From Kribbella soli (GTDB lineage Bacteria > Actinomycetota > Actinomycetes > Propionibacteriales > Kribbellaceae), in contig NZ_SJJZ01000001.1 of assembly GCF_004331345.1 (NCBI RefSeq), positions 2,294,001 to 2,358,000 of the forward strand: a stretch of 64,000 bases of DNA. The letters run 5' to 3'. The stretch's first letter is position 1. Each line of letters starts with the position of its first letter. Shown here in pieces: positions 33,552-40,821 of this stretch. The notes under the pieces were generated by a model that did no database searches, had not been told where the DNA came from, and worked only from the letters and a program-made list of their open reading frames with translations. Position numbers and translations under genes: made by a program.

Positions 33552-35201
33552 CTAGACCACGTCGACGAAAATCGGGTTGGTGTAGAGCCAGGTATCGAGC
33601 CAGGGGTCGCCGTCGTTGTCCGGGTGCTGGATCGGCCCTGCCGGGTCGATCCGGCTGCCCAGGTACCCGGGCCCGTTCCGCCTGCCGTCGCTGCCGCGCA
33701 CCCGGACGTAGTGCGACCGCTCCGCGCGTCCCAACGGGATGCGGACCTCGTACGTGCCCGACTTCCGCCGTACGTCGACCTGCTCGACCACCCTGGTGTC
33801 AGGAGCCTTCCAGCTGTCCCGGTCCGCGCTCGGACCGGTCACCACACCGCGGATGACGTCTACATGCGCCAGCTTCGGCAACAGGCCGTGATAGTTCGGC
33901 CGGGACGCACTAGTCACGGTGACGCGCAGTTCGAGCCGCTGCGACTTCTGGACGCGCAGCCGTCCGCCCAGCGTCGCACCACGCTGCCGTGAACCCACTG
34001 GTGCCAGTCGTACGTCGATACCGTCCACAAGCTGCCCGTGGTCCACCCACACGCGTCCGGCCCGCAGAGCGGCCATCACCTCGAGGTAGCCGTACCTGGT
34101 GACGCCGACGTGGGTCCTGCTGAACTGACCGGGCCAGAAGTCGCTGCCCGGCTGCGGTACGCCGGAGTCCGTCGGCGACGGCTTCCACCCGAGGCTGTCG
34201 AAGTTCTGCCCCTCCGGGAACTCCCCGTCCTTCCAGGTGTCCCAGATGGTCCGGTGGTTGTCGCTGTTGGAGGTGATCGAGAACAGCCGGCCTTCGGCGA
34301 GCATGCTGTCCCACAGACCGCCGACGGTCGCGGTCGCCCAGTCGAAGCCGCCGTACGTCCGGTAGGCGTCAGCCGGGTAGCCGGCGTAGCTGCCGGTTCC
34401 TGGTGCGTTGACGTACTCACCGCGCTGCGCGTGCGTCGACCCGCGGTACGCGACCCACGCCGGGTCCGCGTCGCCCTGGGAACCAGGTGCGCCTTCCATC
34501 CCGATACAGACACCGCTGTCCCGCCAGGCGCGCAGCTCGTGCGGCGCATCGATTCCGAGGCGCATCGGATGGTTGGCGAGCACCAGTACGTCGTCGACGT
34601 ACCGCGCCTGCTTCTGCGCGGCCAGCCACTGCAGGGCCTTGACCGCATGCAGTTCGTTGTCCGGTGTGTCGGCCGAGCGGCTCGTCAGCTTGCCGTCGTA
34701 CTCGCGCTCGAACTGCTGGAGCAACGAGACGTTGTTCGCGCCGGGGGCCACGAGGACGGTGCCGTGCTCGGCGGCCGGGATGTACCACTCGAGCCCCTGG
34801 AAGATCAGCATCCGCGGGTTCTCCGCACGAGCCTTCAGGACCTCGGCGTTCTCGGCCGCCGCGCCCTTGTCGGCATGCCCGAAGTTGCTGTGCTCGGTGA
34901 ACGCCATCCAGTCCAGCCCGTACTGCGCACCGCGCTGCGCGAGCTGGCTGAAGTCGTACTTCGCGTCGTGACTGTACCTGCTGTGGACGTGATGGTCCCC
35001 GGCCAGATAGACGAGCTCAGGATCGCTGTCCGAGTACGCCGTACTCGCAGCCGCCTCCTGTGTCGTCACAGCGGCCGCCGCGAACCCTGCCCCGAGCAGC
35101 CCGGCACCGCGCATCAGGGTCCGACGCGACACCCCCTGCGGATCCAGCTCTTGATCCGGAACCTTCGGATCAGCCCACTCCGGTACCTGTTGCGTCGCCA
35201 T
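33552..35201 (-). CDS. Tat-exported PHP-domain phosphoesterase
   Basis: A 549-aa protein. Start at the ATG at 35201 keeps a twin-arginine signal SRRTLMRGAGLLGAGFAAAA (about 25-44); a longer frame begins at 35228. The PHP fold shows metal ligands in AGDHHVHSRYSHDAKY (~68-83), FTEHSNFGHAD (~105), NHPMRLGI (~215) and SNSDNHRTIWDT (~317). The C-terminal third is beta-rich with RSHYVRVRGSDGRRNGPGYL. PHP proteins hydrolyse phosphoesters using three metals. Related exported actinobacterial proteins exist, but no substrate is known. It is expected to act outside the cytoplasmic membrane. Confidence 0.85.
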   Translation of the reverse strand: MATQQVPEWADPKVPDQELDPQGVSRRTLMRGAGLLGAGFAAAAVTTQEAAASTAYSDSDPELVYLAGDHHVHSRYSHDAKYDFSQLAQRGAQYGLDWMAFTEHSNFGHADKGAAAENAEVLKARAENPRMLIFQGLEWYIPAAEHGTVLVAPGANNVSLLQQFEREYDGKLTSRSADTPDNELHAVKALQWLAAQKQARYVDDVLVLANHPMRLGIDAPHELRAWRDSGVCIGMEGAPGSQGDADPAWVAYRGSTHAQRGEYVNAPGTGSYAGYPADAYRTYGGFDWATATVGGLWDSMLAEGRLFSITSNSDNHRTIWDTWKDGEFPEGQNFDSLGWKPSPTDSGVPQPGSDFWPGQFSRTHVGVTRYGYLEVMAALRAGRVWVDHGQLVDGIDVRLAPVGSRQRGATLGGRLRVQKSQRLELRVTVTSASRPNYHGLLPKLAHVDVIRGVVTGPSADRDSWKAPDTRVVEQVDVRRKSGTYEVRIPLGRAERSHYVRVRGSDGRRNGPGYLGSRIDPAGPIQHPDNDGDPWLDTWLYTNPIFVDVV

Positions 35202-35234
35202 GACGCGCAACCTTGCTGGTCCTGACAAACCAGG

Positions 35235-35786
35235 TCAAGGCTCCGAGTGACTCCTGGGTGAATGTTCGGCTTCGAGAAGGGAGTAGAGCACGGAATCGCG
35301 CCAGGCGCCGTTGGTGAAGACGTGGTCGCGGAGGTGGCCCTCGTAGGTGAAGCCGAGGCGCTTGACGACCGCGATCGACGCCTCGTTCTCGGGGCCGATC
35401 GCGGCCGTGACCCGGTGCCGGCCGAGGGCGCCGAAGGCGAAGCCCAGCAGCACCCGGGCCGCGTCCGTGGCGTAACCGTGGCCCCAGTGGTCCGCGCCGA
35501 TCGCGTAGCCGAGCTTGGCGGTCCACGACCCGCTCGGCGCGATCCGGCCGAACCCGATCACGCGATCGTCGTTCGGCCGGGTCACGGCGAGCATGTAGTC
35601 GGGACGGTTCTCCTGCGTGGTCCGCGCCACGATGGCGGCCAGGCTCTGCTCGGCCTTGGCGCGGTCGTAGCTGTCGAACGCCATCCAGGTGGTGACCCGG
35701 TCGTCACCGGCGATGGCCAGATAGTCGTCGAGGTCGGTTGTCCGGAATTCCCGCAGTACAGTCAGCCGTCCGCTGAGCTCCTCCAT
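35235..35786 (-). CDS. GNAT family N-acetyltransferase (RimJ/RimL-like)
   Basis: A 183-aa acetyltransferase. The GNAT core includes the acetyl-CoA pyrophosphate loop WGHGYATDAARVLLGFAFG (about 100-118) following KLGYAIGADH, and the C-terminal PENEASIAVVKRLGFTYEGHLRDHVFTNGAWRDS pattern typical of the RimJ/RimL group, which acetylates protein N-termini or small amines. Substrate is unknown. It is followed 33 nt later by the PHP gene and preceded by the XRE-TPR regulator, all on the minus strand, so they may be cotranscribed. Confidence 0.85.
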   Translation of the reverse strand: MEELSGRLTVLREFRTTDLDDYLAIAGDDRVTTWMAFDSYDRAKAEQSLAAIVARTTQENRPDYMLAVTRPNDDRVIGFGRIAPSGSWTAKLGYAIGADHWGHGYATDAARVLLGFAFGALGRHRVTAAIGPENEASIAVVKRLGFTYEGHLRDHVFTNGAWRDSVLYSLLEAEHSPRSHSEP

Positions 35787-35795
35787 CCGCGCAGG

Positions 35796-37091
35796 CTACC
35801 GGGGGTAGGTCTGCATCGGAGTCCGGGTGAAGGTCTCGATCTCCTCCTGAAGCTCGCGGGCGTCGTCGGCGCGACCGGACTGCCGCAGTGCCTGGTGGAC
35901 CCGGCGGGCCGAGTGCACGACGCCGTTGATCCGGCGCTCGGTCGGAAGCGTCAGCACCGGGGCCAGCGCGTCCGCCGCGCCGTCCAGCTCACCGCTCGCG
36001 ATCCGGGTGATCGCCATCGCGGCGTGGCTGCCGGCAGCGTCGCCGAACGCCCACTCCGGGTGGTTCTGGTCGGTGTACGCGTCGACGGCCTGGCTCGAGT
36101 ACCGCTGGGCCTGCTCAACCTCACCGGGCAGCTGGGCGAGCGCGTCGGCGGCGTAGTACAGCTGCCGGTTGCGGCCGAAGGTGCACAAGCCGCCCATGTC
36201 GTCCAGGTCGTCGTTGTGGACCGAGTTCCACGCCTCTTCGGCGCGCTCCAGGGCGGCGCGGGTGGCCTCCGGGTTACCGAGCGCGGCCCAGGCGCGGGCC
36301 TCGCTGACCGGGAGCCAGACGCTGGTGGTGCTGTTGGCCTGCTCGGCGTACCCGGCGCCGAGCTGCGCGTACCGCACCGAGTCGTGCGGGTTGCCGGCCC
36401 AGTAGGAGACCAGGGACTGCAGGCCGCGCACCCAGGCGCGCAGGCCGTGGTGGTCGGCGTTGTCAGCACACATGAACGCGGTTCGCGCCTGGGTCAGCGC
36501 GGCGTGCGGGTTGCCGAGGTCGTGGGAGGCCTTGGCGAGCAGGCCGCCGGTGACGCCGGCAAGGAAGTACAGCTGGCGGTGGTGGTCCGGGCGCTGGCGG
36601 CTCTCCAGCAGGCCGAACACCAGGTCCTGCGTCTCGACCAGCTGGCCGAGGATCTCCGGGAGTGGACGCTGCGGGTACGCCTGGGCGGCGTGGCGTACGT
36701 CGTCGTACACCTGTTCCATGGCCTCGCTTCCGAGACCGGACTGGGCCGCGAGGGCAAATGCCCTCGCGCGGCTGGCAGCCATGTCGAGAACCTCCATCTC
36801 ATTACCTGTCGTGATCCGTCCACTCGCGGCAGGTGCCGGCACCACCTGGGCGGCCTGTTCCGGCACGTACGGCGCGAGGAGTTCCTCGACCGGCTTGCCG
36901 AACAGACGTTGCAGGGTGCGCCGGGTCTGAGGAGTGGTCCCCGCACGCTCGCCCGATGCGAGGCGACGCAGGTGCCGCTCGGTGATGGTTCCACCCAGCT
37001 CGACGAACTCGGCGACGATCTCGGAGTAGGTCTGGTTCCGGCGCTGGATCAGGTGCGCCAGGACCGTCTTTGGCGCATACCTACTCGCCAT
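35796..37091 (-). CDS. XRE-type regulator with TPR sensor domain
   Basis: A 431-aa DNA-binding protein of the actinomycete XRE-TPR type. An N-terminal helix-turn-helix (about 10-70; YSEIVAEFVELGGTITERHLRRLASGER) is followed by tetratricopeptide-like helices (about 110-420) rich in Ala/Leu with repeated A..A...L pattern, e.g. NPHAALTQARTAF, AWAALGNPEATRAALERAEEAW. Such proteins typically sense a peptide or protein partner with the TPR domain. Its start faces a 65-aa protein gene across 200 bp containing four 11-bp repeats, an arrangement that suggests it controls that gene. Confidence 0.8.
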   Translation of the reverse strand: MASRYAPKTVLAHLIQRRNQTYSEIVAEFVELGGTITERHLRRLASGERAGTTPQTRRTLQRLFGKPVEELLAPYVPEQAAQVVPAPAASGRITTGNEMEVLDMAASRARAFALAAQSGLGSEAMEQVYDDVRHAAQAYPQRPLPEILGQLVETQDLVFGLLESRQRPDHHRQLYFLAGVTGGLLAKASHDLGNPHAALTQARTAFMCADNADHHGLRAWVRGLQSLVSYWAGNPHDSVRYAQLGAGYAEQANSTTSVWLPVSEARAWAALGNPEATRAALERAEEAWNSVHNDDLDDMGGLCTFGRNRQLYYAADALAQLPGEVEQAQRYSSQAVDAYTDQNHPEWAFGDAAGSHAAMAITRIASGELDGAADALAPVLTLPTERRINGVVHSARRVHQALRQSGRADDARELQEEIETFTRTPMQTYPR

Positions 37092-37169
37092 CGTTCCTCC
37101 CGTTCACGTCAGTCAGACGTTGTCTCGACTTGTGCCCCACGACAAGGTGCTGTCCCCCAGATGTCCGCG

Positions 37170-37213
37170 AGAGGACCGGAAGAGGTCCGGCAAAGGTCCG
37201 GTCCAGGTCCTAG
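37170..37213. repeat. Four tandem 11-bp repeats in a divergent promoter
   Basis: The region between the XRE-TPR regulator and the 65-aa gene holds four adjacent 11-bp units: AGAGGACCGGA (37170-37180), AGAGGTCCGGC (37181-37191), AAAGGTCCGGT (37192-37202) and CCAGGTCCTAG (37203-37213). The core is AGGTCCGG. The 11-bp period equals about one helical turn, so bound proteins would align on one DNA face. This is a plausible cooperative operator for the neighbouring helix-turn-helix regulator. Confidence 0.65.
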
Positions 37214-37294
37214 AGCGGTCACGTTGGGCTCGTGCACCATTACTGCCATGACAACCAGTAAGTCCAACTGGTTGCAAGGCCTGAGAGTTACGGG

Positions 37295-37492
37295 GTGAGA
37301 GTTGTGACCATCGCGGAAATGACGTCGAGGCAGCACCGGCGCAGAGTCCGGGTCTGGTTCGGCGAGCACGTGATCGCGCAGTACGTCGCGGAGGCGCCCC
37401 TGGCGGCCCGCTACGAACAAGCGATGCGGCGCCGTTTCGCCGGTCTCAAGGTCACCAACGATCTGCTCGGCCCGCTCGACCCGACCGACTGA
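37295..37492 (+). CDS. 65-aa basic protein of unknown function
   Basis: A short basic protein starting at a GTG (an in-frame GTG at 37304 is an alternative). Sequence features are MTSRQHRRRVRVWFGEHVIAQY, with an Arg-rich stretch then a hydrophobic strand, and AAPLAARYEQAMRRRFAG-like helix before a Pro/Asp-rich end. No known domain is recognised. Small genes of this kind are often paired with XRE-TPR regulators in actinomycetes. The coding region is followed by a ~375-nt highly structured tail ending in an intrinsic terminator, so its message may carry that RNA as a 3' extension. Confidence 0.6.
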   Translation: MRVVTIAEMTSRQHRRRVRVWFGEHVIAQYVAEAPLAARYEQAMRRRFAGLKVTNDLLGPLDPTD

Positions 37493-37498
37493 AAGACC

Positions 37499-37868
37499 GC
37501 AGATTTCCGGGTCCTCCTCAGACCCGGTCTGCTGACCCTGGAGTCTCCTCACGTTCAGGGTCGGCGCTTGGAAGGTCCGTGGCACTCCTCAGTCCCGGAC
37601 GAAACCCAAGGTGCGGTCCGGAGCACTCCTCAGCTCCGGACCGCACCGCCCTCCCGACCCGGCTGGGCTTGGCGGCTGAGTTCCCTGTATCGCCGCCGCC
37701 CAGCCGTTCCAACCCACCTCCTGGCCGACACCTCGGGCCAGGCAGGGCCGAGTGTCCTGGGCGGTAGGACACCGGAGGCTCCCGACACCTCACCGGGAAC
37801 CTCCCCCTTGAGGTGGCTGGCTCCGAGTGTGAGCGCCGCGCCTGGGCGGTCACACTCGGAGCCTTTTC
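37499..37868 (+). ncRNA. Candidate structured RNA: hairpin array with repeated CTCCTCA loops
   Basis: No gene fits 37493-37866; instead it is dense in hairpins. Hairpins 1-4 (37499-37532, 37534-37562, 37567-37610, 37611-37646) each expose CTCCTCA in the loop, at 37514, 37545, 37585 and 37626. The stems have different sequences: CCGGGTC/GACCCGG plus outer GCAGA/TCTGC; GACCCTG/CAGGGTC; GTCCG/CGGAC with outer CTTGG/CCAAG; and a perfect 13-bp stem GTGCGGTCCGGAG with its complement. Further stems are 37661-37705 (GGCTGGGC..GCCCAGCC), 37727-37756 and CACCTCA/TGAGGTG (37786-37815). An intrinsic terminator ends the block. Different stems with the same loop argue for selection on the loop. The strand is inferred from the terminator and gene direction. 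Confidence 0.6.
37819..37867 (+). terminator. Intrinsic terminator
   Basis: A perfect 14-bp stem, GGCTCCGAGTGTGA (37819-37832) with its complement (37850-37863), a 17-nt loop and TTTT (37864-37867). The T run overlaps the stop codon of the convergent MarR gene. Because the T run lies only on the plus-strand 3' side, it terminates plus-strand transcripts, that is, the 65-aa gene/hairpin-array RNA. Confidence 0.8.
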
Positions 37869-38256
37869 ACGCCAGGTTGGCGGCCATCCGGCGGAGTACG
37901 CCGACCGTCGCCAGGTACTCCGAGTCCGAGATGCCGGCCGCGACCCGCCGCCGCTGCGCCTGAACCTTCGCGCTCAGCGCCTCCAGCGCGCGCTCACCGT
38001 CAGCCGTGAGCGTCTCGCCGGTCAGCCAGCCGCGCTCGACCAGCGGGTTCGTGACCGCGACGAGCTCTTCCACGCCGGACAGGAACGGCGAGAGCGCCTC
38101 GGCGACCGTCTCCCGTCCTGCCGCGGCGTTCAGCGCCTGCCATTGCCGACGTGTGAGGCCGTCGTCGGCGAGGACCTGCTCGAACGACTCCTCGAGCAGG
38201 CGGTCGACCTCCTTCAGCCACCAGCCGATAGGCTTGTTGTCATCCGACATATACAT
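37867..38256 (-). CDS. MarR-like winged-helix regulator
   Basis: A 129-aa protein. Three in-frame ATGs (38268, 38256, 38250) lie in an AT-rich stretch; I use 38256, and no ribosome-binding site is seen. The sequence reads SDDNKPIGWWLKEVDRLLEESF, then GLTRRQWQALNAAAGR (helix-turn-helix), a wing-like turn around WLTGETLTADGERALEAL, and a C-terminal helix ISDSEYLATVGVLRRMA. The layout is MarR-like and it is divergent from another MarR protein. It probably regulates itself and the neighbour through the AT-rich gap. Confidence 0.7.
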   Translation of the reverse strand: MYMSDDNKPIGWWLKEVDRLLEESFEQVLADDGLTRRQWQALNAAAGRETVAEALSPFLSGVEELVAVTNPLVERGWLTGETLTADGERALEALSAKVQAQRRRVAAGISDSEYLATVGVLRRMAANLA

Positions 38257-38284
38257 GTCAATGAGCATATAGTTGGAGTCAGGC

Positions 38285-38716
38285 ATGGACAAGAGGGACC
38301 CGGTCGCCGAGGTCGAGGCGGCGATGATCGCGATCCGCCGGCGGCAGACCCGCCGTACGTTCGCCGTCCAGTCCGGCGGACCCGACCCGGTCCAGGAGGT
38401 CCTCGACGCCATCGAGGCGGCCGAGCCCGACCCGGTCGGCGTCAACGGCGTCGCCACCGCCCTCGGCGTCGACCAGCCCCGAGCCAGCAAACTCGTCGCC
38501 GCCGCAGTGACCGCAGGCCTCGTACGCCGAGAAGCCGACCAAGCCGACGGCCGCCGCACCAACCTGGTGCTGACACCCGCCGGAAGAGCCCAACTGGAAA
38601 CAGTCCACACCCACCGCCGCACCCACTTCGCCGCCGCCATGTCGGAGTGGACCCCCGAAGAACGAACCGCCTTCGCAAGCCTCCTGACCCGCTTCCTCAC
38701 CGCCCTGGACCGCTAG
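38285..38716 (+). CDS. MarR family transcriptional regulator
   Basis: A 143-aa MarR protein. The start is the ATG at 38285 with GGAG 6 nt upstream; a TTG at 38273 also opens the frame. Seen are the recognition helix and wing VNGVATALGVDQPRASKLVAAAVTAGLVRREADQADGRRTNLVLT (split motif DQADGRR = wing, about 75-85) and a C-terminal dimerisation helix TPEERTAFASLLTRFLTALD. The ligand and targets are unknown. It is divergent from the preceding MarR-like gene, with starts about 28 bp apart, so one operator could serve both. Confidence 0.8.
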   Translation: MDKRDPVAEVEAAMIAIRRRQTRRTFAVQSGGPDPVQEVLDAIEAAEPDPVGVNGVATALGVDQPRASKLVAAAVTAGLVRREADQADGRRTNLVLTPAGRAQLETVHTHRRTHFAAAMSEWTPEERTAFASLLTRFLTALDR

Positions 38717-38854
38717 CTGTGATGCCCCAGGTCCGGTGGTCAGGAACTGAGGCAGCGAACAGGAACCGGAGGCGCTCGGCCAGCTCTTCGGAACATTTTT
38801 GGCTCTACGCGCCAATTTCTTTCCGGAAAGCAGCCGGATCGAGCGGTGGTGTGG

Positions 38855-39973
38855 TCAGATGTCCGCTTCTGGTCCGCTGCAGGCGCGCTCGGTTCCCGCC
38901 CAGGCGGTGGCGGTGATGCCGACCTCGACCTCCAGGCCGGACGCCCCCTCGTCGACCTCTTGCCGCCGGACTGCAGGGTTGGCTACGTAGACGGCGAACG
39001 GGGCGTCTGGTTGTACGTCGGGTTTGCCGGCGGCCCAGCCTTCTGCGTGGATCTCGCCGGCGTACTGCATGCCGAGGCGTTTCATGACGGCTTGGGATGC
39101 GGTGTTGACCTGTTCGGTCAATGCGATCACGGACGTCGCGTTCAGGGTGTTGAAGGCGTACTCGAGGCCGGCGCGGCCGATTTCGGTGGCGAGGCCGCGG
39201 CCGCGGGCGGACTCCACCAGGGCCCAGCCGAGTTCGAGGCCTGTCCAGTCGGGTCCTACCAGTGCGGCGATGGCCTCGGCGGTCGGCGTACCGGCGGGGA
39301 TTCGGGACATTCCGCCCCGCCCGGCCAGCGCGCCGGTCGATCGCTCGTAGGCGATCCACTTGCCCACCGAGTCGCGGTCCCAGCCGGTCTGCTGTTCGAC
39401 GGCACGCGCGGCTGCCTCCTCCGGTGACCACGACCCGTCGTACCACCGGGCCACCCACGGGTCCGCGTACAGCCGCACCAGGTCCGCCTCATGTCCGGGC
39501 AGTACCCCGTTCGGACCAGTGATCGGCTCCAACCGGAGGCGGTCCGTGAAACGCGTCCGGACCACATGCGCCACCAGCTCCCGCAGCCGCCGGTCGCCGT
39601 CGGTCCGGTTCGCCATCAGCAGGTCAAGGTCGCCCGGTCCGGCCCACGCGGACGCATCGTGCTTGCCGGCTTCGAGGCGCGGTCGGGTCAGGTCTCCGTC
39701 GACGGTGACGAGGTAGTCGACCTCCCGTCGTACCCGGCCCTCCCACTCCCATTCCCAGTCCGCGACAGTCCAGACGATGTCGCGGACCTTCCAGCCGGTC
39801 TCCTCCTCGACCTCCCGCGCCAGCGCCTCTTCAGGCGTCTCCCCCGCCTCCAGATGCCCACCGACGATGTCCCAGATCCCCGGCAACAACCGACGATCCG
39901 CCGTACGCCGCTGCAGGTAGACGCGATGTTGCTCGTCCCGGATCAAGGCACCAACACAGTCGACCGCACGCAT
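38855..39973 (-). CDS. Nudix hydrolase-GNAT acetyltransferase fusion
   Basis: A 372-aa two-domain protein. Residues 1-130 form a Nudix domain with the full Nudix box GHLEAGETPEEALAREVEEETGW (split; GX5EX7REVEEETG at about 39-61), preceded by the RTADRRLLPGIWDIVGG strand. Residues ~145-330 are a GNAT domain: RLEPITGPNGVL, the acetyl-CoA loop ESARGRGLATEIGRAGLEYAF (~258) and NTASQAVMKRLGMQYAGEI. About 35 extra residues follow the GNAT core. One polypeptide thus joins nucleotide/phospho-anhydride hydrolysis with acetyl transfer. A substrate such as a nucleotide-linked or amino metabolite is inference only. The 138-bp gap upstream of the MarR stop holds nothing I can name. Confidence 0.85.
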   Translation of the reverse strand: MRAVDCVGALIRDEQHRVYLQRRTADRRLLPGIWDIVGGHLEAGETPEEALAREVEEETGWKVRDIVWTVADWEWEWEGRVRREVDYLVTVDGDLTRPRLEAGKHDASAWAGPGDLDLLMANRTDGDRRLRELVAHVVRTRFTDRLRLEPITGPNGVLPGHEADLVRLYADPWVARWYDGSWSPEEAAARAVEQQTGWDRDSVGKWIAYERSTGALAGRGGMSRIPAGTPTAEAIAALVGPDWTGLELGWALVESARGRGLATEIGRAGLEYAFNTLNATSVIALTEQVNTASQAVMKRLGMQYAGEIHAEGWAAGKPDVQPDAPFAVYVANPAVRRQEVDEGASGLEVEVGITATAWAGTERACSGPEADI

Positions 39974-40009
39974 GCCGCCAACCTAGCCCGCGCCCCGGTG
40001 CGACGCCGG

Positions 40010-40668
40010 TCAGCGCGATCCCCAGTCGATGTAGCGCGGTGCCGTCGGTAGCGACAGGATCTGTTGCGGGTGGCCACCGCCGTCGGCGCGGAGCTTGGTG
40101 AGTGCGAACGTCCCGCGATCCTCGAGGCGGTAGGTGATCCAGCGCCCATCGGGTGAGGACGAGCCGGTGAAGGCGTTGACCGCACCGCCGCTGAAGCGGG
40201 TCAGCAGCCGCAGCCCGGAGCCGTCCGGGCGGATCGTCGCCACGTTGGCCGACGTACCGGCCGGCTGGCGGTCGGCGTGCGTGATGATCGCGATCCGCGA
40301 GCTGTCCGGTGCCCAGTCGTGCTTGACGCCGACATCGAGCGAGTACGACGTCAGCTGCCGCAGACCCGACCCGTCGACGCGCATCCGGAACAGCGCCTGT
40401 TCGACCGCGCCGACCCTGACTCGGACGAACGTGATGTACCTGCCGTCGGAGACACGTTCGCATCGGTGTCGTAGCCGGCGCCCGGGAAGGGGTTCACCGT
40501 CAGTTGCCGGCGTCCGGTGCCGTCGGTCCGCATGATCGCGATCCCGTCCTCGGAGTCGAAAACGATCCGGCCGCTGCCGTCCTGACGCACGGTGAACAGT
40601 TGCACCCCGGCGCCCGCCTCCGCGGAGTACGCGATCCGGCCGTTGTCACCGGGAGCGGTTGCAACGAG
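40010..40668 (-). pseudogene. TolB-like PD40 beta-propeller protein, frameshifted and 5' truncated
   Basis: The conceptual protein has PD40/TolB repeats: NGRIAYSAEAGAGVQLFTVRQDGSG, MRTDGTGRRQLTVNPFPGAG, then after a frame change DGRYITFVRV, RMRVDGSGLRQLT, PDGRWITYRLEDRGTFALTKL. The two halves lie in different frames and join exactly at a PD40 strand. Restoring one G near 40447-40449 makes ...ANVSPDGRYITFV... continuous. Upstream of NGRIAYS no signal peptide or start is found, although TolB-like actinomycete proteins are normally exported. It is therefore a decaying gene, unless the one-base difference is a sequencing error. Confidence 0.65.
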
Positions 40669-40821
40669 ACCGTCGAACAGGACTTCAACCGGTACGCCGA
40701 GCTGATCCGCCGTCCCGGTCACGCCGGAGTACTCGCGATGCACACTGCACCGGAGCCGCCGAGTCCTCGGCTGCACGAGATCCTGCGCCCGCTGGGGTAC
40801 CGAACTGCTGGCGCTGATGAG

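Noticed and set aside
37499..37646. Hairpin array as the known actinobacterial 6C RNA or as CsrB/RsmY-like
   Set aside because: The loops are CTCCTCA and not C6 runs; a Csr-type reading of the minus strand (GGA loops) is weak because actinomycetes are not known to use CsrA and the terminator points to the plus strand.
37819..37867. Bidirectional terminator for both convergent genes
   Set aside because: Only the plus strand has a T run after the stem; the opposite side has no A run, so MarR transcripts are not terminated here by the same mechanism.
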